Made by a program: the position numbers and the translations under genes. Positions 31,590-43,300 of a DNA stretch of 64,000 bases are shown here, piece by piece. Below the pieces are notes generated by a model, which made no database searches, was not told the DNA's origin, and saw nothing but the letters and a program-made list of their open reading frames with translations. How positions within the stretch are numbered: position 1 is the stretch's first letter; the number at the start of each line of letters is the position of its first letter. The stretch comes from Hysterangium stoloniferum (Eukaryota > Basidiomycota > Agaricomycetes > Hysterangiales > Hysterangiaceae), in contig WHVD01000109.1 of the NCBI GenBank assembly GCA_015178975.1, positions 1 through 64,000 on the forward strand, in the 5' to 3' direction.

Positions 31590-31990
31590 GATTGACGTTC
31601 AAACACACCAGTCTCAGCGTACCAATGTTTTTCGGATTTTATTGTATTGTTGCCATTCACGGGTTCGATGGGCATCGCGAAAAGTCTTGGGCAGCCGATG
31701 GCGGCTCCGGGACTTCCTCCCACAGGTTATGCCTACAGCGCAGATTCTGTCATACGGTTGTGATGCTTATACAAAGTGCTCTTCGTTTGAATAGATTTGC
31801 AAGGCCATACTCAATATTTTCTTCCATGTCTTTCAATGTTCAGAGAGGCAAGCGGCGTTCATGGACTGAAAATCACCCGGTACTGGTCTTGCCTTGCTTT
31901 ACAAATAAAAGTTTTTTTTGAGGAACGCCCAATAATTTTCATCGTGAACAGCTTAGGGATAGTAAATACGTACAATGGATCGTTTACCGA
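31590..31990 (+). pseudogene. Alpha/beta-hydrolase fragment of an NLR-like gene
   Basis: IVAIHGFDGHREKSW (31650-31690) is nearly IVAIHGLDGHREASF of the gene at 40351, followed in another frame by LRDFLPQVMPTAQILSYG (compare LRDLLPETLPNARILTYG) and then RPIIFIVNSLGIV, the equivalent of RPLIFIAHSFGGI. Frameshifts and changes in the Ser-nucleophile motif show decay. No NACHT or ankyrin part follows. Confidence 0.8.
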
Positions 31991-32599
31991 CACCTGGAGT
32001 AAACGGCCCTCGCCAGAGCAACTCTCGCCTTCTGTCTCTAAGAAGGGATATGCCTTCCACCCAATCTCCTTTATACCCCTGTTGTCAAATATTCAAGTCG
32101 GGTACCAAAGCACAAGCTTCAAGGGCATATTTATATCTGGCTTCCTCAAAGGGTAGGGTGCGGAGAAGTGGTAGGAGCCCATCATGTAGCACTGAGTTAG
32201 GCGGCGCTCGAGCAGTTGGTGATGGACTCAACACAGGTGGGAGTTCAATGGTGTGAAAGAAAGCCCAGCGGACATACGTGGTACAACTATAAGGAATATA
32301 GGTTGAAGAGAAGGGACATCATATTGGACATCGACTGATAATGCCTCATCAATATGATATGACCACAATAGCGACAACCGCTCTTGATGCAATCAGGGAT
32401 ACCTGAACAGATCAGAGTGAAGATGTAGTTGATCTCACATGGGCGTACGGCAGCTCAGCAAGAGACTCTAGCCCAAAGCACCCGAGCGCGCATGTCGAAC
32501 CTCGTTACTGTCCAGGGCCTCTGATTACAAGAGAGTGGTAGGAATGGCGATAGGGAATGGCATGACTTGTGTCTTCACCCGTCGCGCCATATACACCGC
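31991..32599. other. Extra DNA in copy B, no recognised gene
   Basis: A 93-codon plus-strand frame (31975-32256; Ser/Arg rich, PRQSNSRLLSLRRDMPSTQS) is present but not recognised. Nothing else stands out. Confidence 0.35.
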
Positions 32600-33357
32600 G
32601 AAAGCGGCCAATGGGATGGTCGGCGAGTATAATGGCCACGCCTATCTACGATCCAAGATCCCACGTCATGACGACGTAGTCGCACTGCGCATCAGTGGGT
32701 TCACACACATCATTATCCTTGTCGTGGTGCGGCGAATTGTCGGGAGTCGAGGTCAGAAAGAACTTCCATATCCACAAGGGCATACTGCCGTCACCAAACT
32801 GACACTAAAAAGAATTGAATCAAACAGGGAGGTCGTGCGGCCCGTTGCCCAAGCCCACGTAAACAACTTCACATCTAACTGTAAAAATAATTCTGTAAAA
32901 CCTGTTCATGGAAAACGGGCTGTGAGTGGTAAACGGCAAACGGTGGAAGGTGACGACAAGTGAGGACGCGTCCCAAGCATGTGGGTTACCTGTGGCATCA
33001 CGATCCAATATAATGAAGCGGCAGGATTTAGATATAGAGTAGGACGTAAGAGGGACCGGACGGAAGTATGACAAGAAGAATCCCAGTTGAGGTAGATGTA
33101 GAATCGATCGTGAACTGACCCGATTTCTGACGCGCTAAGCTGCTTCAACGTGGTCTAGTGGATCCAGTGATGGTAAACATCTCGGTCAGAGCAAATGAAG
33201 AAGACATCCGATGACTACACGAATAGTGGAGGTAGCGAGAATAACTCGGGAGGGAAGAAGTTTGGTTAGCTAATAGCCCTATCACAGGATCTTCACATTA
33301 GACCACAGATCAAGGCGATGAAAGGAGGCTACTGACTTTAACATGCCGCAGACTAAG

Positions 33358-34010
33358 TGTTGTGATTCAGGCCCACACGTCCTCTCCCTTTGTTCCCGTT
33401 CACCCCATTGTTCCCTTTGTTTGTTCTCTGTGCTCATTGTTTCCTTAGTGCCCATTGTTACCTATGATCTATTGTTACCTATGCCCTAGTTTTTTCCTTT
33501 TGTGTCGCCTCCCACTATTGTTCGCAATTGCACTTAAATACACGCGAATCGACATCAGATACCTCAGTCGAGTTACTCTCTACGAGTCGACTGAGATACT
33601 ATCTGTTCTAGTTATTACACTAAGACTTATTACAAATATAGTATCTCAGTCGACACGAAGATTGTAAATCGACTGATATAAAAGATCGAACCTATTACAA
33701 ATATAGTATCTACCACACAATCGTTAGCATGCTAGTGCGTGAAAGAAAAGAAACATATTTAGTAACGTACCTCAGTCGACACAAAGATTGTAAATCGACT
33801 GAGGAACATACATTGGTAGTGCTCGTATTTATGTGGATGCGAACAATGAATCCCATGGCACAAAAGAGACGGTAGGACAATGGGATTGTAACAATAGGAA
33901 ACGGACAAAAAGAAATATTTACAGTTCGTGGTCAAAGTGTTATTGTTGTTTGTGACATCGTGTTTATCCTCGTGTTTATTCAGGGCATGCGTAAGACACA
34001 GTTCATAACA
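33358..34010 (-). repeat. 3' LTR of copia-2
   Basis: 653 bp. It contains CAGTCGA motifs in inverted and direct arrangement (around 33570-33680 and 33773-33805) and two tracts beginning ATTACAAATATAGTATCT. The truncated partner lies at 38501-38883. Confidence 0.9.
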
Positions 34011-34161
34011 CTCCCCCTGGCTGAGCATGCCTTTCAGGATTACATAGGCGGAGACCGATGCATTGTTTAATATGTGTTGTGCGGGGAAGTGGTTTGGTGA
34101 ACATATCTGCAAGGTTGTCAATGGATGCGACATGTTTGACTTGGATGTCGCCATCACTAAC

Positions 34162-37100
34162 TCACTCGCGAATGTAGTGGTACCGTATGTCAATATGCTT
34201 AACGCGGTTGTTATGTTTAGCATTTTTCGTTAGGGATACTGCGCCTGCATTATCATTCCACAAGAGTGCAGGTGGTAGCTGTGGATACCCTACTTCTTCC
34301 ATTGCTGAATACATCCATAAAATTTGTTTCATTGCCCTGGTAAGCGCCATGTATTCGGCCTCTGTAGTTGAAAGGGCAACAGTTGGTTGATACTGAGTTC
34401 CCCATGCCGTTGGGCCACCTGCCTGAATGAAAACATGTCCTGAGCATGAGCGCTGGTTGTCAAGGTCCCCACCGTAATCGGCATCTATGTAACCTATTGG
34501 TTTGAGGTCTCTGTGTTTTCCACCATATGTTATTTTGTATTCGAGGGTACCTTTTATATACCGTAGTACATGCATGAGGGCATTCCAGTGAGCAGGGCCT
34601 GGGTTGGATGCATATTTGCTGAGTGTAGATATACTGTAAGATAAATCTGGTCGTGTTGCTATCTGAGCATACATAATAGACCCCAGTAGTTCCCGGTAAG
34701 GTTTATTGGCCATAAACGAACGATCTTCTTGTGTTTTTGGTCCCATATCCTGCGTGAGTACGACGCCTGGAGGTAGTGGTGTTCCCCGTGGGTTACAATT
34801 GGCCATTCCGAATCTGTCAAGAATTTGCTCCAGATATGCTCGTTGTGAGATGCTAATAGTTCCCATCATTCTATCCCTGTCAATGCGTATTCCCAAGACC
34901 AAATTGGCGTCTCCCAAGTCCTTTGTTTTGTAGGTCCATCCTAGTTCCTCTTTTGCATGCTCAGCCTCCTCTTTGGAGGATGAGACTCCGGTTGTGTCAT
35001 CTGTGTAGGTGCTTGTTATCGTGATGTTGCCATTTGCATGTCGCGATCGTACTGCTGGGTCTGCCATAGATCTGTAGTATCCTAATTCACCCATTTCTGT
35101 ATTCAATGCCTCAGCCCAATTGTATGCACCGTCCATTGTCCCATATAAAATTTTGTTAAGACGCCCCACTTTACCCTCAACTTTTGCACCATCTGGGAGC
35201 TCGATATATGTGATCGTTTGTGGGTGTGAATTGAGATACGCAGCGATGTAGTCTATCTGCCATGCTTCCATGTCTCGGGCAGCAGCGATTGCAAGATTCA
35301 TGCGAAGGGATTCATAGCGGACAACTGATGCATATGTCTCGAAGAAGTCGACGCCAGGAATTTGCGTGAAGCCTTTTGCCACCAGGCGGGCCTTGCGTGC
35401 TACTAGATTTCCATCTGCATTATACTTGTTAGCAAATGTCCATCGGGTTTTCATCAAACGAACGTCAGCTGGGGGTTCAATAACCTCCCATACGTCACGT
35501 TCCTTCATCATATCCAGTTCTTTGGCGATTGGACCAGCCCAGATATCGGGACGTGTCATTGCTTCAGCATATGAGTTGGGAAGCCAGTAGTTGCTTGGGT
35601 CTGGAAGCTCGTCTGTGGTAGTGGCGAAGATTCTAACACTGTTGATATTGGCCGACGATCCAGTATTCATCGCCCAATCCTCACCTGCCTCCCTCGCTGC
35701 ATGCTCCATTTGTTCTGACTCTTTCGACTCAAGTATTGCTCGTGTTGGCACATGATGGCACATAGACCGACGAGGTAAGGCAGGTTCTGGGGCCACCAGT
35801 GAAGGGATGTTTCCATTGGAGTTAGATGCATTCTCGTCGGGGATGGTAGTTGTGGCGTTTTCTGCCATCAGTGGTGTGGGAAACTCACTTATATCTTCCT
35901 GTGATAACAGTGGTATTGTCTTCTGACTGAGTCCCTCCTCAAAGATAACATCCCTTGAGCGGATGATCTGCTGCATTTCAGTGTCATATAGTCGGTAGGC
36001 ATCTCGTCCAAAATATCCGACTAGAAGGCATTTAATTGAGCGGGGTTCCAGTTTGCTAAGGCCATTTCCAGCCTCAGTTGGAATCTTGGCGTACGCGATG
36101 CAACCAAATGGTCGGAGATGGGAGACATTGGGTTTTAGGTCATGCCATAGTTCGAATGGTGTTACATGCGTGTTTCTGGCCGATGGGACAAGATTCTTTA
36201 GGTAGATAACAGTGGACGCAACCTCACTCCACATAGATGGAGGTAAGTTTGATTCGTGTAATAAGACACGTACTCGTTCAATGATTGTGCGATGTGCTCG
36301 TTCGACTACCCCATTAGATTCTGACGAGTGTGCTGTAGTGGTTTCATGTACAATTCCCTGCTCTGCAAGGAAATTGTCCCAAATTGCGTTGCAAAACTCT
36401 CCCCCTCCATCAGTACGCATACAACGGACCTTTTGCCCTGTTTGTCTCTCCGTTAAAGCAAGATTGCGTTTCATGGCTTCTAGGGTAGTTTCAGCCCGCT
36501 TGTCTGCCAGGAAGTATCCCTCCATGTAACCTGAGAATCCATCAACAATCGGCATCATGTATAGTTTGCCACCAATTGATTCCACACATGATGGTCCCCA
36601 CAAGTTGACGTAAATTCGTTCTCCAATCCCCTTTTCACGTTGGTCATTGGATAAAAAGGGCCGTCGCGTGTGCTTCCCCATGATGCAGTTTTCGCACGTG
36701 CCGGGTCTTGGGTTTGTTGTGGTAATGTTTAATCCATTGACGACTTTATCCTTATCCATCTGCTCAATAGTCTGGTAAGCAATATGCCCCAGTCGGCGGT
36801 GCCAAGTATCGATATCGGTGGGCTTGATATGTGATTGCGTTGCATATATCGTAACAACATTTTTTGCCTTTAATGCATTGTTGACTTCACTAACTGGTAC
36901 ATTAGTATTTTGCATGGTGGGTGTTATGCCGGCCGCAGGATACAGGTCGATTTCGTACATGGTCCCCACACCCCACCCATACATAAATGGCTGGTTGTTT
37001 TTGTCAAGGAAAGTAACGCTTCCCCCTCCGAAGATGGAAAAACAACCCGCCTTATCGAGACGGCCTATGGATATTAGATTATGGGACAGGTCTGGGGTAT

Positions 37101-38250
37101 GTAGTGCCTTTTCGAAAGCAATGTCGACTCTTTTTCCATTGAATATGACTCCCTTCCTCACAGTGCCGGTCCCACATATATTGAAGGTGCCTCCTGTTGT
37201 AGCAGTTGTACCGCTCTTCCCGTTAAATGATTCGTATGTAAAGAAATCATTGATATTGACAAAGCAGTGGTCGCTGGCAGCTGAGTCTGCATAAGTGATG
37301 ACGTGGGGTTTGTGTGCTATCGTAGGTTGCGACTGTGTCACGAGGGCGTAAAAACTTCTATCTTGATTGGCATCGGTGACTGAGCTTGTGGGTACAATTG
37401 TGATATTGGCCGTAGATGGTTTTGGCGTAGACGACTCAGTCACATTGTCTCCACTAGTGGCGTCGCCCTTTCTTTTCCACCAAGCCGGGTACTGGCCCTC
37501 CATTCCCCCTCCTGGCTTGAAGCATCTGTCGATTGTATGCCCAACCTTTTTACATACCGGGTTTGAGCAAACCAGTGAACTTCGTGTTTTAGTGGCAAGG
37601 GCCTGAGCTGTTTGGGGTGACGTTTTTCTGTGGCGTGCCAATGTTGCGTCATGCATGGTGAGTCTGGCAATAACATCTGCAGATGTCTTTTGCTCATATA
37701 ATGTACTAACGTAAATTGACCATTCACTCGGCATTGAGCCGAGAATAATTGTGCGGAATTCAGGGTCATCGATGTTGCTGCCTTGCCCGGTTGCCTTTTC
37801 CCAAGCTTCTTGGAGGGCGGCGAAGTGTGCATGTAAATCCGCTCCATCAATATGTCGTATTGAACGTAATGCATTCTCGGCATTCAAACGACCAATATCA
37901 GAGACGGCATCATAGATTGTAGTGAGTGCCTGCCATGCCGCTGCGGCTGTCTGGGTTGATTTAATCCCGAAACCAAGAGGGTTCTTGATATTTAGTGCTA
38001 TTATACTCTTCGCATATGCATCACGCTGCGCCCATTCATCTGGTGTCGGTGTCATTGATCCCCAGTAGCTTGTCGTAGTTGGAACTGGTGTGGTTGGCAA
38101 GGATGATGGTTTCGCGATAGATCCAGTGAGGTATGCATGCATGCCGCGAGCATTCGCAGCAGAGAGTATCATTTCCTTCCAAGAATACCACCGTGTTCCG
38201 TCAAAGCGTTCATCAGCGGAAAGTTGGAAGAGTGCCGGTTGTGTGGTCAT
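34162..38250 (-). pseudogene. Copia-2 gag-pol polyprotein with a late stop codon
   Basis: One 1,362-codon frame starts at the ATG at 38250 (MTTQPALFQLSADERFDG). It has the copia gag domain, a zinc knuckle (CSNPVCKKVGHTIDRC), protease (YADSAASDH), the pre-integrase HHCC region (WHRRLGHIAYQ...CENCIMGKH), the integrase core (MRTDGGGEF, SNGVVERAHRTIIERV), reverse transcriptase (KARLVAKGFTQIPG, DYIAAYLNSHPQT, YTDD) and RNase H (VALSTTEAEYMAL). It ends HYIRE with TGA at 34162-34164; the same frame continues into the family's usual end (LADMFTKPLP), so a single stop removes the last tens of residues. The catalytic motifs are otherwise kept, though YTDD replaces the more usual VDD. Confidence 0.93.
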
Positions 38251-38500
38251 GTTAAATTGTTTAGAAAAAACTTTAGTTCGGTGTCGATTGTTATTTTGGT
38301 TTGACGATCGGTGCAACACACTACTTTTCACTAGGTGTGGCGGCAAATGTGGTTCGGGTCAGGTTCAATTCGGGTTCAGATTCGGGGTCAGCTAATTGAT
38401 TGTAACTGAGTTGGGGTCAGTGTCAGTTCGGGGTTCAGGAGTTCGGTTCGAATAATCAAAAGCTTGGTTCGGTTCAGCAACGTGGGTCGGGGCCCATAAC
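38251..38500. repeat. GGTTCGG/GTTCAG-rich tract at the copia-2 5' end
   Basis: From about 38345 to 38495 variants of GGTTCGGG and GTCAGTTCGGGG are iterated. The tract sits where the missing part of the 5' LTR and the primer-binding site should be. A similar GTTCAGGTTCAG tract lies next to a gypsy-1 LTR at 61880-62130. Confidence 0.6.
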
Positions 38501-38883
38501 CTATTACAAATATAGTATCTCAGTCGACACGAAGATTGTAAATCGACTGATATAAAAGATCGAACCTATTACAAATATAGTATCTACCACACAATCGTTA
38601 GATGCTAGTGCGTGAAAGAAAAGAAACATATTTAGTAACGTACCTCAGTCGACACAAAGATTGTAAATCGACTGAGGAACATACATTGGTAGTGCTCGTA
38701 TTTATGTGGATGAGAACAATAAATCCCATGGCACAAAAGAGACGGTAGGACAATGGGATTGTAACAATAGGAAACGGACAAAAAGAAATATTTACGGTTC
38801 GTGGTCAAAGTGTTATTGTTGTTTGTGACATCGTGTTTATCCTCGTGTTTATTCAGGGCATGCGTAAGACACAGTTCATAACA
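38501..38883 (-). repeat. Truncated 5' LTR of copia-2
   Basis: The 383 bp match 33629-34010 with only a few differences (for example GATGAGAAC against GATGCGAAC). The part of the LTR facing the coding region is missing. Confidence 0.9.
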
Positions 38884-38990
38884 AGACTGACCGACAAGGT
38901 TCATCTCATGAGTCCAATACGTGCTGAGGCGGTAAGACCATTGCTAGCAAATAGCGCTTGGGTGTTCATATTAAATCGGCATGTGTAGTA

Positions 38991-40350
38991 AGAAAGATGA
39001 TATCATACCTGGACACATCGTGGGAATCCTATTTTCAAGGTTCACACGGTCGTGGACTTTTAAAATTTGAAGTTGCATACGAGGTACAAGGTCCCATTAA
39101 AGGGACTCATACGGACCGTATCCTCGCAAACAAATAAAAAATGCACTCCAATGTCCGATTACCTGTGACTTGAACTCCATATTAATGGTTCGTGTTGATG
39201 TATTCATACGCCGGCCGCGGTTCATGTTTACCAAACGTTTCCAGAAATTTCATCATAAAACGTGCATACTTGTGGAACGTTTATAAACTAGCTTTAGTAT
39301 TGTTGTCTTCTTAAATGTTCTGCCCGTGTCGGGAATCATTGATTAAGTATTAAAACCTGTTAACCAAGCAGCTGTTTCTCGAAAGTAGCTACGCATTAAC
39401 CTACGCACCCATATCAGTGAGGATTTTTTAATACGACCATCATTCACTGCATATAAACAATTGAAAACACGATTGGCCCACTCAGCCAAGCCATACGGGG
39501 CTGAACGACTTCCGCTTCCACAGGGAAAAGAAACTTGGCTTCAAACCAATACGAGTGTGAGTAATCTTGATATTCAGCTTATACACTCAGGGAAATTCTG
39601 GTAGGTAAGGGGATGTATTATTCAGGAAGGAAGTCGTTAGGAGGGCCCTCGAGCGTCGTTAGATGTGCTACCGTGCGCCGGTGCCCTGCGTGCTGTTAAC
39701 CTGTCATCGCATCCCGATTTGTATTGGAAAGAAATAGGTCAGTTAGCAGCCTCATTTTTTACTTACATTTCCTGTATATTGGTATATTCTTAGTCATTCT
39801 ACCATTACATTTGATGTTTCGTCCGGTTGCTTGATCGAACCTGTCTGGCGCGAGGTCCGAATATTATCCTCATATCTCCAAAATTACGGGGCATTCAGTC
39901 TGCTCTTATGATATATATTTAGAGTTCTCTGGGCAGTATTCGACATCATATCGGTATGCCAGATGCTGCGTCTCACAAACAATTGCACAGACAGCTTCGC
40001 CAGCTTAAAACCAATTCACTAGATATTTTACAACTTCTATTTTTCCTGGATTTCTGTTCGAAGTTTGCGTTTCGTCCTTCTTCCCAATCGTCCTGGGTTA
40101 ATTTTGGTGTCATTTGCCCGTGATCCCAATTTCCACCTTCACGCGGCTGTCCGTATTGGCGACACATTGAAAAACTTAGAAAAGATACATGGAGGGAGTA
40201 CGTCCTCGTTACAGGTTATTTTTTCTTTTGATGCCTATAAAAACTGCATTTTTATCATATTATTGTGTGACAACGTGCATACTACAGTCTGTGTGACAGA
40301 TCGTTATAACGCTCTTGCAACCACTGCGTACTCTTTGATACTCGTTAAAC
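38991..40350. other. Non-coding upstream region of the NLR-like gene
   Basis: Short ORFs only; no repeats or element ends seen. The last 300 bp would hold the promoter of the gene starting at 40351. Confidence 0.5.
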
Positions 40351-43300
40351 ATGTCTACCATCCTCTCACCTTCCACAAATATTATACCCCCTGATGGATT
40401 CAATTTTGGGGTGAAAGTGCTCGCATCTGGCGGGGACTCCCCTACCGTCGAGTAAGTCAGTTAATTAATAACAAACGAGGGAATCCTCACATGTTCCACG
40501 TTCTACTTCTAGCATTGTCGCCATTCACGGCCTGGACGGGCATCGTGAGGCGTCCTTCACGGCCCCTAACGGGGTTCTCTGGCTTCGTGATCTATTACCG
40601 GAAACACTTCCCAACGCGAGGATTCTGACCTATGGCTATGATGCACGCACTCGTGGTGTGAATCGATCCAACCAAGCTCTCTATGACTTATCCGTTGACT
40701 TCATGGCTAAATTGTCTAGTTTCAGAGTGTATACAAATACAGATGTATGTTATTGGCCTTGAGCAAATGACGCAGTCTCGATGATGTATTTATTTGTAGG
40801 CGAGGCCATTGATCTTCATTGCCCATAGTTTCGGTGGCATAATTCTGAAAAGAGTATGTCAAATTCTTCGATAACCCACTCCCCGATACCTTATTCCCGC
40901 ATTTTTAAGGCTCTTATACATGCAAATGCGACCCATATTAAACACCTACCTGCACACAAAGCTGTTGAAGTGTCAACCTACGGTATCATTTACTTGGGGA
41001 CGCCTCACCAAGGGATTGATCTTACCGACTGGACGCGATCACTTTTGAGATACTTTTCAATTACCTCTCAGACCGATAGCCCAATTATGAAACACTTGGG
41101 GTTGCATTCTGAAACATTACAACAACTGGTGGCTGAATACGCTGCCATCAGTGGGAGATTTCAAACCGTCTTTTGCTATGAGACTTATGATACCCTGGGA
41201 CCGGGTGCAACAGGTGTAAGTAGCTCTCTACATTTCATAGAGTCTGTTTTATATCTTTAATCAAATCATTCAAGCATGTTCCTGTTATCTCTGCTGTTGT
41301 CCAGGGGTCTGTTAATACTGAGGTAATTGCAATCCACAAGGATCACCTGGGACTGGCCCAATTTTCCTCAGTATTTCACAACGAATATAGTATCCTTACT
41401 CAGCATCTTCTACTAATGGCCAGAGATGCACCATCTGTTATACTCAAATATTGGGAAAAATACAATCTGACTTTGTGCAAGGGCTATCAGTGGTCCAACA
41501 ACCCTGGTATGATGCTTCATATATCAGCAAGTTTGATGAATTAAAGAAAACCTTCAGAGACCAAGGAACTCCGTCTAGATATTTATAAATGGTTATCTGC
41601 ACCAGATCCATCAAGTCATTTAAATGCTGCAAAAGAGCAGTGCATGGCAAATACAGGGTCTTGGTTTATCAATGGTGTACAGTTCACAAAATGGAAGGAA
41701 GGTATTAACCAATGTCTCTGGATCTATGGTTCTTGTATGTTTAAATGCTGTTGTGGGTTGCTCCTACCTGAATATTCAATTGCAGCAGGATCTGGTAAAA
41801 CAATCTTATGGTGATTTTATATCTTTATTTCCCAAAGAAACACATTAGCTCAAAAGTGACCCTTAATTGTAGTTCATCAATCATTGGCAATATTCAAAAT
41901 CTCTGTGATAATTATCCATCACAAGCTGTTGTCTACTTCTTTTTTGATTCAAGGGACTTACAACAGGCCTTTCAATCACATCACAACCTAGTCAAATCTC
42001 TCATAAAGCAACTGATCTCAGTCTGCTTTGATTTCCCAAACTGTCTAGTTCAGATCTATAAAAATGGCACTCAACAGCCATCCCTCCTGGATCTTGAAAA
42101 AACACTTTGTGATTTGCTTGCCCTATTCAATCAGGTTTATATTATTTTGGATGCACTCGATGAAAGCTCAGAATATCTAAGGACAGTCAAATGGCTGAAA
42201 GAGTTACTTGTTCAAAGTGGCTTGAAACTACACATTCTAGTGACAACTCGGCCTGAAGAGTCTATTCAAAGGGAGTTAGGTATTATGGGCTCAGAATGCT
42301 TATCACTGCATGAGCAGCATGCCAATGGTGATATTGCTTGCTATATTCAGACTATATTAACTACACAAACTTCATTTTCATTCATGCATCAAAGTCTTCA
42401 TGACAATATTTTTAGGACACTCAATGATCAGGCAGAAGGCATGTAAGTGACATATATTTATTTTATTTTTCTGAAAGATTGTAACATTGGTATTACAACT
42501 TTGTTTCAGGTTCAGATGGGTAGCCTTGCAACTTAAGGAGCTCTCTACCTGCTATAGTGATAAGGAAGTAGAGGAACAGCTGGGCAGACTGCCAGCTACC
42601 TTAGATGAAACTTACAGCAGGATAATACTCAAGATTCCCAAGAGACAACAAGAAAATGCATTAAAACTCTTACAGTGGCTGGCCTTTTCTTTTGAGCCCT
42701 TGACAACCAGAGAGCTGGCTCAAATATTAGGAATAAATGTGGATTATGAGATTGGTGGTACAATTTCCCCCTTTAATTCCCAGTGCATATACCATGATCC
42801 AAATCACATTGCCAGTATCTGCAGTGGTCTGATCCTTCTTTCAGAAGGTGAGCATTATAAGATGTGTGATGATTAGAGTAATGTGATATAAATTAACCAT
42901 TAGACAAAGTCAAACTGGCACATTTTTCAGTAAAGGAGTATCTAATGGATAGCTCCATTGGAGGAAGGCCTTCAAGCTTTTACCTTGAAGAGCAATATTC
43001 ACATAGTCACATGACTAAAATGTGTCTAATCTATTTGCTGCAGTTTCAAGACTTTTGGACTCCATTGAGGAGAAATGAAGAGAATATTAAAGAGGATTAT
43101 CACTTGGCAAGATACAGTGGGACTTGGTGGATTGCACATGCAAAAGTTGGTGGAAGTGATTCATTAAAAAAGTATCACAGTTTAATAATGAAGGTTTTTG
43201 AAGAGAGAAGCCAACAATTTGAAATTTGGAGTAACATTTGGATAGAAAGTTGGTGGAAGGGAGGAAGGTGGTGGAAGGGAGGAAGGTGGTTGCCACAAAC

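Larger units (their letters stand above)
31085..33357. repeat. Segmental duplication, copy B (left part)
   Basis: 31085-31268 and 32600-33357 match 5765-6700 of copy A; 31269-32599 is extra DNA in this copy. The match resumes at 38884-38990 after the copia-2 insertion. Copy A gives the uninterrupted order across the copia site. Confidence 0.75.
33358..38883 (-). mobile_element. Ty1/copia element copia-2, minus strand, with an incomplete 5' LTR
   Basis: The 3' LTR is 33358-34010 (653 bp; CACAACA and TGTTATG ends on the minus strand), preceded on the minus strand by the purine tract CCAGGGGGAG. The 5' LTR is only 38501-38883 (383 bp) and lacks about 270 bp next to the internal region. AGACT occurs at 33350-33354 and 38884-38888, a probable target duplication with three extra bases (AAG) at the left end. 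Copy A of the segmental duplication shows the empty site. Confidence 0.9.

Noticed and set aside
33759-34223. 154-codon minus-strand frame at the copia-2 LTR (also 38632-38904)
   Set aside because: It spans LTR and the pol end in another frame, with no motif; the part in the LTR recurs just because the LTR does.
41507-41557. Nonsense codon TAA (41542) between hydrolase and NACHT of the NLR-like gene
   Set aside because: A 51-nt GTATGA...CTTCAG intron removes it and keeps the frame into DIYKWLSAPDPSS, so it is not a lesion.
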